From contig CM037866.1 in assembly GCA_021292105.1 (NCBI GenBank), forward strand, positions 1,783,256 to 1,847,255: a stretch of 64,000 nucleotides of DNA. Direction: 5' to 3'. The notes under the pieces were generated by a model that saw only the letters and a list, made by a program, of their open reading frames with translations, did not search any database and had not been told where the DNA came from. Position 1 is the stretch's first letter, and every line of letters begins with the position of its first letter. This document shows, piece after piece, positions 14,201 through 24,800 of this stretch. This DNA comes from Anadara kagoshimensis. Lineage: Eukaryota; Mollusca; Bivalvia; Arcoida; Arcidae. The position numbers and the translations under genes are program-made.

Positions 14201-16715
14201 TAGGTGTTAATGACGCATGCATGCACACACACACACACACTCTGTGATATGCCATAAGCTCACATGACCTTTGGTCAGGTGAGCTAAAAATGAATCACAA
14301 ACATGATAAAAACAACATAGGAGCAACAATAAAATTGTAACACAAACATCATAAAAACATCATAGTAACAAGCATTTAAAGTTAATCACAAAAATGATAA
14401 TAGGTATGCAGGAACATCCGTGAGTTGAATAAACTATAACCGTCATAAAGTTACAGAGAAGAAATTCCGAAAAAAAATTATGTAACCGCAATAAAATTTC
14501 TGAAATGACATCGAAACATAGAGGCCTCACATTTAAGGACAAGACTTTGATGATGAAATTTTTTTATTTGGACAGGTCATATCACTGTTGTAATACTTTA
14601 TTTGTAAGGAGCTTTCCTTTTGAATTCAAATCAATGGATATAGTGTATACTGGAGATGTAGGCATGTTGCTGCACAGGAACAGAAAAAATTCTTGACAGC
14701 AGATTGATGCAAGTTAAAACATTTTTTCATAATAACTGAAAAAAAAAAACAACAAAACAAAATCAAATATTCAAATTTGCCTACCACAGATCCACACATT
14801 TTATTTGATCTTTCTTTTTTTATTGGTACTTTTGGGCTCCTTGCTTTAAATATTCTCTGAAAAGTAAAAAAAAGGAAGAGGCCCAGCTTTAGATATTCTC
14901 TGAAAAATAAAAAAAACAAGAGAGGCCAATAGGGCCTGTATCTCTCACCGAACCCCCCCCCCCCCCAGTGGTTTATGTGTACATTTCAGAAAAAATTACC
15001 TTTAAGGCACATTAACTCATAAATGCTTCAACAGAAGAAAACACTTATAAATAATCAAAGGGAGATAATTTGAACAGTAATATATGGCAATGCTGTAGAA
15101 AAATATGACATTTCAAAGGCAATAACTCTAACATGGATGATCCAATATTCATGTAACTTGCTAATCAGTGAGATCTTGTCATGTCAATCATTTTTGCAAA
15201 TAATAAACTTTATCTATTTCAATAATTTTCAAGAAAATAATCAAAAACTATAAAAATATGCAAATATTTTACCTTTAAGGAGCAATAACTCCTAAATTTT
15301 TTGTCAGAAATTTATGAAACTTGCTAAATAGCTAGAATTTGTCATGCCAAATGCTATTCACATGATTTGTGCTACATGTGTGAAGCAGTGATCATGAAGA
15401 TCACATATGACATGTGAACATGTATTCTTACAGTATTGCTAAAGCAATACAGTGTCCCCTTTTGGCCTTTGCACTCAATGGTCTCTTTTCATTTCACTAT
15501 AAAATGTAATGAAACTTTCTATGTCCAAGGGCCATAACTTCTGTGAAAATCATTCAACTGTAACGTCATTCGAACTTAATTTGTAACTTGTCGTGATAAG
15601 ACTATATACAAAATATGAAATCAATTGAATGAATTTTTACAAAAAAAGTCCTGAAAACATAAAATGTAATGATATTTTCCATGTCCAAGGGTCGAAACTT
15701 TGGTAAAAATCATTCAAACGTAACATCATTCAAACTTAATTTTTTAACTTGCCATAAAAGACTATATATATGCCAAATATGAAATCATTTGGATCAGGTA
15801 TTGCAAAAAAAATTTTAAGAAAACCAACTGACTGACAGACTGACTGACTGACAGAATGATGGACGGAGTGCAAACCTAAGTCCCCTTCAGTATTTGCCGA
15901 AAGGGACAAAAATTCCACACATGTGGTACATGTGTGTCACATGGGTGCCTCACCTGTGTCAAAAAATACATGTTTTTCTATATATGTGATACATGCATGT
16001 TTTATCATGTTTAGTAAGAATGTATGGAAACGTATGTGTTACAAGTGTAACATGTGTGTTTATCATGGGTAACACATGTGTTACATGCATGCCACGCATG
16101 TGTTATGCCTGTTGAAACAGGCATGTTTTACATGCATGGCATTTTTCTTCTCAATCACATACATGAATCACACATGTGAAATGCATGTGACACATGTTTC
16201 ACATGTGTGACATTTTTGCATTTGTATGCACATGAAGTTAGCTATAAAAATCACTGCCACTGTAATCATCTAATTTTCAACATGATAAAACCCCAAGGTT
16301 ATGATTGAAACCAAATCTTCACAATTACAGACATCTTCCATCACACAGATCAATGTCCAGTTTAAACAGGATAAGTCTGCAAGTCTAATCCATTAGTATA
16401 CAAATACTGCTTTTTAAAAAAAATCTTGAAAAAAAAATCATGTTCTCTATTTATTGTAATTATAAAGTATCTAAAATTTCAGGGTTCGCACAGGTTTAGG
16501 CTTGGAACATTAAGCACTTTTCCAGGACTTTTAAAGGACTAATTACCAATTTCTAAGGACATAATGAAACAATATATACTTACACATGAAAACATCATAT
16601 CATAATATCCAGTTTAAAACCAATTTTATTAATAAGTACTTTTGAGTACTTTTCCAGGAATTTTTAATGACAATTCGTTTTCAAGGTTTTTTCCAGACAA
16701 ATTTCCTGTAAATTA

Positions 16716-16753
<38 letters not shown>

Positions 16754-16991
16754 TAATTTTTCATCCAAAAATAAAAGGCTATACATCCTTTGTATAAAAA
16801 AAACAGATTCTCTATTTCTTTCAACTGCCATTTTTGATAATGATTGTTTGTCATTAGATGTTCACTGGTGCAGTGAAATAATTTAAGGTTTTGCATATTC
16901 AGTACTTTTTCAACTTGGTAATACATTTGTAATTTTTAACCCTTACCTTTTTAGAATCTGAGGATAAGAAGGTCGGTCCTACACATATTAT
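1112..16991 (-). CDS. Unrecognised multi-exon gene with tandem S/T-P micro-exon repeats (partial, 3' end outside window)
   Basis: Ten minus-strand exons can be placed, in transcript order: 16991-16947, 14856-14785, 10531-10385, 8203-8165, 7649-7539, 4460-4410, 3518-3468, 3196-3152, 1731-1684, 1162-1112. Each has an AG acceptor after a short pyrimidine tract and a GTRAG-type donor (gtaggc at 14.8 kb). Every exon length is a multiple of three (45, 72, 147, 39, 111, 51, 51, 45, 48, 51 nt), and each is open in the one frame that keeps the gene continuous, so all introns are phase 0. The predicted protein is hydrophilic, rich in Ser, Pro and Lys, and has many SP/TP sites, with no membrane segment. 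This suggests an intracellular, perhaps nuclear or cytoskeletal, phosphoprotein (inference only). I do not recognise the family. The start codon was not found: no ATG is in frame in the 16.95 kb exon, so a further 5' exon is expected between about 17 and 18.6 kb. The 3' end lies left of position 1112. Confidence 0.6.
1684..1731 (-). CDS. S/T-P repeat micro-exon D (HKSVATPSIKTPSKVK)
   Basis: A 48-nt phase-0 exon with donor gtaagt and acceptor tttcag. The module carries two TP sites. The intron sequence on its acceptor side is recognisably similar to that at 3519-3600 and 4461-4490. Confidence 0.62.
1925..2035 (+). mobile_element. Truncated SINE, middle part only
   Basis: It contains gacccaagacatgaaaatgg, gtagtgactgtttttt and aaagtcacgggtccttc. 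These match the central part of the full SINE at 44547-44889. The tRNA-like head and the 3' tail are missing. Confidence 0.6.
2160..2662. repeat. Tandem repeat, about 158-bp unit, 3-4 copies
   Basis: Phrases such as ctccaagcatgatgaaaaaa, aaaggggcataactcca and catgaactggatctg recur about every 158 bases. Copies are diverged, so the array is old. It lies in an intron of the minus-strand gene. Confidence 0.75.
3152..3196 (-). CDS. S/T-P repeat micro-exon C (HLTPVCTPKLASKVM)
   Basis: A 45-nt phase-0 exon, two codons shorter than its closest copy at 1112-1162. The intron bases flanking it on both sides resemble those around 1112-1162, so the copy arose by duplication of genomic DNA, not by convergence. 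Confidence 0.6.
3468..3518 (-). CDS. S/T-P repeat micro-exon B (LESPISTPNLKLPLKVR)
   Basis: A 51-nt phase-0 exon. Two overlapping donors exist (gtaagg inside the exon and gtgagt after it). The downstream one is chosen because it matches the length of the sister exon at 4410-4460. Confidence 0.6.
4410..4460 (-). CDS. S/T-P repeat micro-exon A (DKSAFYTPNLKSPLKDK)
   Basis: A 51-nt phase-0 exon with donor gtgagt and acceptor ttttag. It shares TPNLK with the exon at 3468-3518, which is its nearest relative. It is the first of the five repeated modules in transcript order. Confidence 0.62.
5214..5270. repeat. (CA)n followed by (GA)n microsatellite
   Basis: Compound dinucleotide repeat in an intron of the minus-strand gene. 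Confidence 0.95.
5670..6618 (+). mobile_element. Hairpin-ended non-autonomous repeat, copy 1
   Basis: It starts with the palindrome around agctcacctgaccaaagg / tcatgtgagct and ends with the palindrome ggcccattgggcc followed by tcttgtt. The inside holds phrases such as ccttcaaaatgaggtcatgg. No coding capacity is seen. The same ends recur in inverted orientation at 12928-14287. I do not assign it to a named transposon class. Confidence 0.65.
6631..7243 (+). mobile_element. Hairpin-ended non-autonomous repeat, copy 2
   Basis: It begins at agctcatctaaaatgg and ends with caggccctaatgagcctcctgt, a diverged version of the ends of copy 1, which lies 12 bases upstream. The inside shares its sequence with the reverse-oriented piece at 14915-15355 (for example gacatttcaaa.. 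and the 'gttcaaattatctccct' region). Confidence 0.6.
7539..7649 (-). CDS. Exon of the unrecognised minus-strand gene (37 codons)
   Basis: A 111-nt phase-0 exon with donor gtgagt and acceptor tttcaag. It contains FDRSPDTSPNTVVFKQRK, with two SP sites followed by a basic stretch, then a Tyr-rich end (YSQLYQP). It is open only in this frame. Confidence 0.6.
8165..8203 (-). CDS. Exon of the unrecognised minus-strand gene (QHHRGPARKLFND)
   Basis: A 39-nt phase-0 exon with acceptor ttttttcag and donor gtgagt. It encodes 13 basic residues. It is too short to assign on its own and is supported by its splice sites and by phase agreement with its neighbours. Confidence 0.5.
8700..10105. repeat. Tandem repeat array, about 140-165-bp unit, about seven copies
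   Basis: Repeated phrases are cacaactcctgtaaaaatca, atgtaactgcatatcaaaaa and ttgaaatccatccatccctt. The array ends in a GACGGAC-rich stretch followed by tatgccccccattttcaatg. This is a common bivalve intron repeat layout (general knowledge). ORFs over it are spurious. Confidence 0.75.
10385..10531 (-). CDS. Exon of the unrecognised minus-strand gene (49 codons)
   Basis: A 147-nt phase-0 exon, the longest found for this gene, with donor gtaagt and acceptor ttacaag. It begins with an acidic Ser-rich stretch (DVEELQNSEAETSSSDISP), then a basic-aromatic patch (RKCKRGYIWYSPPSD), then a charged end. Its composition and open frame contrast with the repeat-derived sequence on both sides. Confidence 0.62.
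11743..12490 (+). mobile_element. Hairpin-ended repeat with internal tandem units, copy 3
   Basis: It begins ggtcacctgagccaaaggct / caaggtgacct and ends with aggcccactgggcctcttgt. The inside has four diverged copies of a unit of about 150 bp carrying ccttgaccttcattcaaggt and gcttcagtgcataaagctct. No coding capacity. Confidence 0.65.
12510..12890. repeat. Tandem repeat, about 130-bp unit, three copies
   Basis: The phrases aaccaatcaaattgcagt, attatgcacaaatttcat and ggctaacaagtatac recur three times, with moderate divergence. Confidence 0.7.
12928..14287 (-). mobile_element. Hairpin-ended non-autonomous repeat, copy 4 (inverted)
   Basis: It opens with aacaagaggcccaatgggct and closes with catgacctttggtcaggtga then gct, the reverse complement layout of copy 1. 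A short (CA)n sits at 14224-14241 near the end. Internal phrases with tgaccttgacctttgacctc recur. Confidence 0.65.
14785..14856 (-). CDS. Exon of the unrecognised minus-strand gene (24 codons)
   Basis: A 72-nt phase-0 exon with acceptor ttttcag and donor gtaggc. It encodes a very basic peptide that includes ARSPKVPIKKERSNK, which resembles a nuclear localisation signal. A short duplication at 14870-14910 copies the acceptor and first codons, giving a second potential acceptor upstream. Confidence 0.55.
14915..15355 (-). mobile_element. Hairpin-ended repeat fragment, copy 5 (inverted)
   Basis: It begins aacaagagaggccaataggg and continues with sequence that is the reverse complement of the inside of copy 2. 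The far end is not recognisable, so this is a truncated copy. Confidence 0.55.
15428..15912. repeat. Repeat with hairpin start and GACTGACT-rich end
   Basis: It starts at the small hairpin agtattgctaaagcaatac and holds two internal copies of a unit around 'gtccaagggccataacttctg'. It ends in a gactgactgactgaca tract and cagtatttgccgaaaggg. It looks like a non-autonomous interspersed repeat. Confidence 0.55.
15912..16232. repeat. Cluster of ACATGT / GCATGC palindromic words
   Basis: About 320 bp packed with acatgtgt, cacatgtg, acatgcatg and gcatgt words in both orientations, with no fixed period. A few more lie at 15360-15425. No gene is seen here. Confidence 0.7.
16719..16746. repeat. (AT)n microsatellite
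   Basis: About 14 AT dinucleotides in an intron of the minus-strand gene. Confidence 0.95.
16947..16991 (-). CDS. Most 5' visible exon of the unrecognised minus-strand gene
   Basis: A 45-nt phase-0 exon with acceptor ttttcag and donor gtaagg. It encodes IICVGPTFLSSDSKK. Both other frames contain a stop, so only the phase-0 reading joins to the next exon. Confidence 0.5.
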
Positions 16992-17659
16992 CTGAAAACA
17001 AAAAGAAAAAAAAATCATTTTGATTAACATAATTTAATTGTTCAAAGGTAAGAATTTCAAAGGACAAATACATTAGACATAATGCTTTCTAAATCTGATG
17101 TATACAGTTTACAAAGTAAAAAATTTTCTTGCTAATGACTTAATTTTTGGCCTATTTTAAGCCATGAGAGGATCAGGTTTATATTTCTTTGGGTTATTTA
17201 TTTTAAATCTTTATGGGGTGTTTCTTTCTAAACCAACCAGGAAGCCTGTTTTTTCTGTAAATCTCAAATGTGATTGACTTATTGCTACAGACTAGTTTGT
17301 ATAATATACATGTGCATGTAAACTAATAAAAAATTCCATGTTTTTAAATTCAAAATAAAATGAGATTAGTAACATGACCTTGATTTGATCCGAAAGACTC
17401 TTTTACACCTAAAGACTACTTAGCTAAGAAAAGACACTTCCTTTTGTTAAGTATTGCTTTTTATTTCAAATCTCTTCTTAGCTTTTCTTTATGTATAAAT
17501 ATAAGTTATAGGCATACAGTTTCTTAAAGTCGTATTAGATATACACTGAATATTGACCTAACAATTACATTTTAACAATTATTTATGTTTTCTATGAATA
17601 AAATGTGATTACTTCCCATAGCAAAGGTATATATTACTGACATTTCACCTACAGTAGGT

Positions 17660-18060
17660 GGCATCTCATTATAAGTCAAATTTTCTTGACCAGGACCATA
17701 TTAATCAAATCAGATTAAATCATTTTGAAGATCATTGTTAAGAAAATATCAGAACAGAAAACATCATGCCAGTATCTTACATATAGCCATGCTATAGTAC
17801 TTACTAAAACTTCATTTTCCAGAAATCAGGTGACCTTGACCTTTGACCTCATTTTAAATACTGTAGCATTATAAGTAATGTCGGAACAGACAACCACATG
17901 CCATTAACTTTAGCAATAGCCATGATAAAGAAAAAGGCTCATTTCACAGAAAGTAGGTCATGAGCTTGATTGACCTCACAATGAACAGTATTGCAAAACA
18001 GAAAACCCTATTTTAAACCACATTATGATTCAAATGATTTATGAACAGGTGATAACTACA
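17660..18060. repeat. Degenerate copy of the gacctttgacc-type repeat
   Basis: Phrases such as ccttgacctttgacctcat and aacagaaaaccc recall the inside of the element at 12928-14287, but no clear end is left. Apart from this, nothing is seen between the 16.95 kb exon and 18.2 kb. Confidence 0.4.
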
Positions 18061-18179
18061 TGTTTTATAGTCTGAAAAACACATAAAATTATTTCCCAAA
18101 AAAATTACAATTAAACACTGTTATGGTCTTGATAAATTATGATGACACAATTATCTACTTTTTGTCAAAAATTTAAGTT

Positions 18180-19123
18180 TACTGAATCTAGGCCGATTTG
18201 GTTATGTGACGATATTGTCATGACATAAGCCTAACAGTAGCGTACCGTATCGAGGTAAACAAACAATGAAACTTTCGATTTTGTCATTTTACGATTTTAA
18301 ATTTTTAATCTTATCAAATGTTAATAAAGATTAACTGTAGTTAAATTATAATGTTTATTTAAACAGGTATGATGACTGTTGCGAAAACGCGTTTTACTAT
18401 ATTTTTAAGAAAATAATTATTGATGACAAAACCACAAAACACATCTTGCCGGTCGCCATTATCGTTTACATTGCATCCAGCAAAGGCCTGAAAGGGTCGC
18501 GTTTGCACTCAAATTGACATTATTTTAGGCAGTGTAATGTTAAACGTAATTATTGTAGTTGTTGTACTAACCTCGTAATACTTTTATGCCACATACCCAT
18601 GTTTATCAGGCAATTTGATTCTTCCCGCATACTGTACTGGAGGCTAGTGGAAATAATGATCGCTGATTGGCTCATAGTGACTATCAGTCTGCATTGACCT
18701 TTGACCCGATAAAGAAGAATCGATTTCATAGGCAAAATCTAGTTACTATATATTACTCAAAGAGTATTTAATATGTTTAAGTGATTTTCATAACTTAAAA
18801 TTATCAGAAAAATTTATGTGTGCTTTATCTGTGATCACTGTTAACTTTAAAAGGTCACTTTCAAATTATTTGCTTGTAAAATACAATTGTCATCAATAGC
18901 AATCAACCCTTGTCTCATGGAGAGATTGTAAGACAACGTTTCTTATCAATAGAACTTTTTTCCTCTAAAATGATATATCTTTATCTGTTAAAGTTTTGAG
19001 ATTTGCTTTGTTTGCTTATTTGTTTGTTGTCCATTTCATTGATAATACACATTCTGTGAGTGACAGACAAGTAAAAAACTGTTTCAAGTAAAAATCCAGC
19101 GGTTTAAAAATACAAACAAATTT

Positions 19124-19195
<72 letters not shown>

Positions 19196-20818
19196 AATTT
19201 GTAACTGCATCAACATGAAAGTCTAAAAATAGTATATTTACCTTTTTTTTATTTATTTATTTATTTAAATTTGTCTGAAAAAGCTCAATTTTTTTTTCTA
19301 GAAAAACATGATGTGAATTAGTTCATTGGTTTAATTTACTTTTTTTGAAATTCAGCAGCTTTGCTTTGATCCACAGATACTGAGACCATATCGTCAAAGT
19401 TTCCATATACAAAAATATTTGACGTAACAGTATTTTATTTTATTTTTTTATTATAATTATTATTTTTTAAATGTTAATGTACTTTATAGTCATTAATTTT
19501 CGTGACCATAAAATGTCGCCGTTTTAATTTGTAGACGTTATATTTTAAAATTCATTCATTAACATTTTATTATTTTGAGTAAAAAAGTCAGAAAGTAACT
19601 AGATCTATATCCTTGTTAAATATTCGATCGGTTTTTCTCACTGCATCAATGTTTAAACTATGTCTATGATTTTGTTTTCATTAGAGATGTATCAAAAACT
19701 CAATTTAAAAATTTGACGGGAAAATGATACCCGATAATGTTTGTAAACCATGATTTTGTTTTCATTCTGTATTTAATAATTTAATGTACCACGTGATACC
19801 CCATAACGTTTGTGCAGAACTATTATTTCCATTGGATATGGAATCGTATTGTTGTGTACAGTAATTAGGCGTATTCGACTGGTATTGTTTCCAACAGTAA
19901 ATTTTAGCCCCGCCCATCTGTGCAGTGGAACTGATCTCAAGTTCCAGTCGAATACAAAAGAAATCGACCACTCTTGGTTTGTACGTCATATTGAGCATGC
20001 GCAAACACTTGTTACTAAGGACTCATATCAGTATGTTGGGTGTTTCCCAAGCTATTTATAACATATTAGACCGTCAGGTCAAATCACGACCCAAATGTAT
20101 AAATCAGCGAACAAGCATATCATGGTGGAAATCATTGCAATATGTATTTATTTAGAGGTGGAAACGTATACTTGTCTGTACCATAACTGCTAAAGCCTTT
20201 TGAATTAAATGCAAATTTCAAGAATTATTTACAAGGTTTCGTTACATTCATCTAAAAATATCTAATGACAGCTAGCCTATATAGAGGACAAAGAAAAACA
20301 AGAAATTGAAAGATTGGTGAGCATTTATTTAAAATAATTTTCGAAGAAAATTTCCTAAAATTAGAATAATTTTTAAACAACATTTATCGGAAGATCATAT
20401 TACACAACGGTTGTCTGACTGCTACTTTGGTTTTGGCTATTTTGCAGAGCAAGGTGGGGAATCAATTCTTAAAGTATTTAATCAAATTCGGGTATTCGGC
20501 AATGTCTTAAAAGAGAATCATCAACTTTTGAAGAAAACCTTTTCATGTTTTGAAACTTCTCCTAATACCTCCAATTAAAAAGAGAAGATAATGATAATTT
20601 TTAAATCAGTACCATGATAACTTTTCGATATTTGTTTCACAGTGTTTACAACATTTTTTTTAAATATTGAAATATTGAATATCCAATATTGTATTTAATA
20701 TTTATTATTCTATGACGTTTTAAAAGTGCCTATGTATAATTCATAACCATTTTAAATCACAAATATGTTTGTTGCATATGCAGTTTTTTATGTCCCATTT
20801 CTTTAATATAATAAAGGT
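18180..20818. other. Intergenic stretch, possibly holding the 5' end of the minus-strand gene
   Basis: No complete gene is recognised. On the minus strand a good donor (GAG then gttagt) ends at 18571, but the exon before it is not open in the phase needed by the 16.95 kb exon, so it may be untranslated. A minus-strand ATGGCGACCGGCAAG near 18445-18459 is another weak candidate start. Short ORFs at 18550-18735, 19762-20155 show no family features. The remainder is AT-rich single-copy sequence up to the assembly gap. Confidence 0.35.
19129..19192. repeat. (AT)32 microsatellite
   Basis: An uninterrupted run of AT dinucleotides about 64 bp long. Confidence 0.97.
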
Positions 20819-21818
20819 NNNNNNNNNNNNNNNNNNNNNNNNNNNNNNNNNNNNNNNNNNNNNNNNNNNNNNNNNNNNNNNNNNNNNNNNNNNNNNNNNN
20901 NNNNNNNNNNNNNNNNNNNNNNNNNNNNNNNNNNNNNNNNNNNNNNNNNNNNNNNNNNNNNNNNNNNNNNNNNNNNNNNNNNNNNNNNNNNNNNNNNNNN
21001 NNNNNNNNNNNNNNNNNNNNNNNNNNNNNNNNNNNNNNNNNNNNNNNNNNNNNNNNNNNNNNNNNNNNNNNNNNNNNNNNNNNNNNNNNNNNNNNNNNNN
21101 NNNNNNNNNNNNNNNNNNNNNNNNNNNNNNNNNNNNNNNNNNNNNNNNNNNNNNNNNNNNNNNNNNNNNNNNNNNNNNNNNNNNNNNNNNNNNNNNNNNN
21201 NNNNNNNNNNNNNNNNNNNNNNNNNNNNNNNNNNNNNNNNNNNNNNNNNNNNNNNNNNNNNNNNNNNNNNNNNNNNNNNNNNNNNNNNNNNNNNNNNNNN
21301 NNNNNNNNNNNNNNNNNNNNNNNNNNNNNNNNNNNNNNNNNNNNNNNNNNNNNNNNNNNNNNNNNNNNNNNNNNNNNNNNNNNNNNNNNNNNNNNNNNNN
21401 NNNNNNNNNNNNNNNNNNNNNNNNNNNNNNNNNNNNNNNNNNNNNNNNNNNNNNNNNNNNNNNNNNNNNNNNNNNNNNNNNNNNNNNNNNNNNNNNNNNN
21501 NNNNNNNNNNNNNNNNNNNNNNNNNNNNNNNNNNNNNNNNNNNNNNNNNNNNNNNNNNNNNNNNNNNNNNNNNNNNNNNNNNNNNNNNNNNNNNNNNNNN
21601 NNNNNNNNNNNNNNNNNNNNNNNNNNNNNNNNNNNNNNNNNNNNNNNNNNNNNNNNNNNNNNNNNNNNNNNNNNNNNNNNNNNNNNNNNNNNNNNNNNNN
21701 NNNNNNNNNNNNNNNNNNNNNNNNNNNNNNNNNNNNNNNNNNNNNNNNNNNNNNNNNNNNNNNNNNNNNNNNNNNNNNNNNNNNNNNNNNNNNNNNNNNN
21801 NNNNNNNNNNNNNNNNNN
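20819..21818. other. Assembly gap, exactly 1000 N
   Basis: A block of 1000 unknown bases. The round length suggests a scaffolding placeholder, so the true distance is unknown. Satellite sequence begins at its right edge, so at least part of the missing DNA is probably more satellite. Confidence 0.98.
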
Positions 21819-24800
21819 GGTCCGACTGTTCGCATTCCACAATTCTGGTTCCCCTTACAGAGTGACGTCTTATTATCACTTTCACTTAGAGTTGGTATGA
21901 CAGGTCCGACTGTTCGCATTCCACAATTCTGGTTCCCTTACAGAGTGACGTCTTATTATCACTTTCACTTAGAGTCAGTATGACAGGTCCGACTGTTCGC
22001 ATTCCACAATTCTGGTTTCCCTTACAGAGTGACGTCTTATTATCACTTTCACTTAGAGTCAGTATGACAGGTCCGACTGTTCGCATTCCACAATTCTGGT
22101 TCCCTTACAGAGTGACGTTTTTATTATCACTTTCACTTAGAGTCAGTATGACAGGTCCGACTGTTCGCATTCCACAATTCTGGTTCCCTTACAGAGTGGC
22201 GCCTTATTATCATTTTCAGTTAGAGTCAGTATGACAGGTCCGACTGTTCGCATTTCCACAATTCTGGTTCCCTTACAGAGTGACGTCTTATTATCACTTT
22301 CACTTAGAGTCAGTATGACAGGTCCGACTGTTCGCATTCCACAATTCCTGGTTCCCTTACAGAGTGGCGTTTTATTATCACTTTCACTTAGAGTCAGTAT
22401 GACAGGTCCGACTGTTCGCATTCCCACAATTCTGTTCCCTTACAGAGTGACGTCTTATTATCACTTTCACTTAGAGTCAGTATGACAGGTCCGACTGTTC
22501 GCATTCCACAATTCTGGTTCCCTTACAGAGTGACGTTTATTATCACTTTCAGTTAGAGTCAGTATGACAGGTCCGACTGTTCGCATTCCCAATTCTGGTT
22601 CCCTTACAGAGTGACGTCTTATTATCACTTTCACTTAGAGTTGGTATGACAGGTCCGACTGTTCGCATTCCACAATTCTGGTTCCCTTACAGAGTGACGT
22701 TTTATTATCATTTTCACTTAGAGTCAGTAATGACAGGTCCGACTGTTCGCATTCCACAATTCTGGTTCCCTTACAGAGTGACGTCTTATTATCACTTTCA
22801 CTTAGAGTTGGTATGACAGGTCCGACTGTTCGCATTCCACAATTCTGGTTCCCTTACAGAGTGACGTTTTATTATCACTTTCACTTAGAGTCAGTATGAC
22901 AGGTCCGACTGTTCGCATTCCACAATTCTGGTTCCCTTACAGAGTGACGTCTTATTATCACTTTCACTTAGAGTTGGTATGACAGGTCCGACTGTTCGCA
23001 TTCCACAATTCTGGTTCCCTTACAGATGACGTTTTATTATCATTTTCACTTAGAGTCAGTATGACAGGTCCGACTGTTCGCATTCCACATTCTGGTTCCC
23101 TTACAGAGTGACGTCTTATTATCACTTTCACTTAGAGTTGGTATGACAGGTCCGACTGTCGCATTCCACAATTCTGGTTCCCTTACAGAGTGACGTTTTA
23201 TTATCATTTCACTTAGAGTCAGTATGACAGGTCCGACTGTTCGCATTCCACAATTCTGGTTCCCTTACAGAGTGACGTTTTATTATCACTTTCACTTAGA
23301 GTCAGTATGACAGGTCCGACTGTTCGCATTCCACAATTCTGGTTCCCTTACAGAGTGGCGCCTTATTATCACTTTCACTTAGAGTCAGTATGCAGGTCCG
23401 ACTGTTCGCATTCCACAATTCTGGTTCCCTTACACGAGTGACGTCTTATTATCACTTTCACTTAGAGTTGGTATGACAGGTCCGACTGTTCGCATTCCAC
23501 AATTCTGGTTCCCTTACAGAGTGACGTTTTATTATCACTTTCACTTAGAGTCAGTATGACAGTCCGACTGTTCGCATTCCACAATTCTGGTTCCCTTACA
23601 GAGTGACGTTTTATTATCACTTTCACTAGAGTCAGTATGACAGGTCCGACTGTTCGCATTCCACAATTCTGGTTCCCTTACAGTGACGTTTATTATCACT
23701 TTCACTTAGAGTCAGTATGACAGGTCCGACTGTTCGCATTCCACAATTCTGGTTCCCTTACAGAGTGACGTTTTATTATCACTTTCACTTAGAGTCAGTA
23801 TGAACAGGTCCGACTGTTCGCATTCCACAATTCTGGTTCCCTTACAGAGTGACGTCTTATTATCACTTTCACTTAGAGTTGGTATGACAGGTCCGACTGT
23901 TCGCATTCCACAATTCTGGTTCCCTTACAGAGTGACGTTTTATTATCACTTTCAGTTAGAGTCAGTATGAAGGTCCGACTGTTCGCATTCCACAATTCTG
24001 GTTCCCTTACAGAGTGACGTCTTATTATCACTTTCACTGTCTTATTATCACTTTCACTTAGAGTTGGTATGACAGGTCCGACTGTTCGCATTCCACAATT
24101 CTGGTTCCCTTACAGAGTGACGTCTTATTATCACTTTCACTTAGAGTCAGTATGACAGGTCCGACTGTTCGCATTCCACAATTCTGGTTCCCTTACAGAG
24201 TGACGTTTTATTATCACTTTCACTTAGAGTCAGTATGACAGGTCGACTGTTCGCATTCCACAATTCTGGTTCCCTTACAGAGTGACGTCTTATTATCACT
24301 TTCACTTAGAGTTGGTATGACAGGTCCGACTGTTCGCATTCCACAATTCTGGTTCCCTTACAGAGTGACGTTTTATTATCACTTTCACTTAGAGTCAGTA
24401 TGACAGGTCCGACTGTTCGCATTCCACAATTCTGGTTCCCTTACAGAGTGACGTCTTATTATCACTTTCACTTAGAGTTGGTATGACAGGTCCGACTGTT
24501 TCGCATTCCACAATTCTGGTTCCTTACAGAGTGACGTTTTATTATCACTTTCACTTAGAGTCAGTATGACAGGTCCGACTGTTCGCATTCCACAATTCTG
24601 GTTCCCTTACAGAGTGACGTTTTATTATCACTTTCAGTTAGAGTTGGTATGACAGGTCCGACTGTTCGCATTCCACAATTCTGGTTCCCTTACAGAGTGA
24701 CGTTTTATTATCACTTTCACTTAGAGTTGGTATGACAGGTCCGACTGTTCGCATTCCACAATTCTGGTTCCCTTACAGAGTGACGTTTTATTATCACTTT

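Noticed and set aside
20741-21983. ORFs of 360-404 codons across the gap
   Set aside because: They consist mainly of unknown residues from the 1000 N and have no real content.
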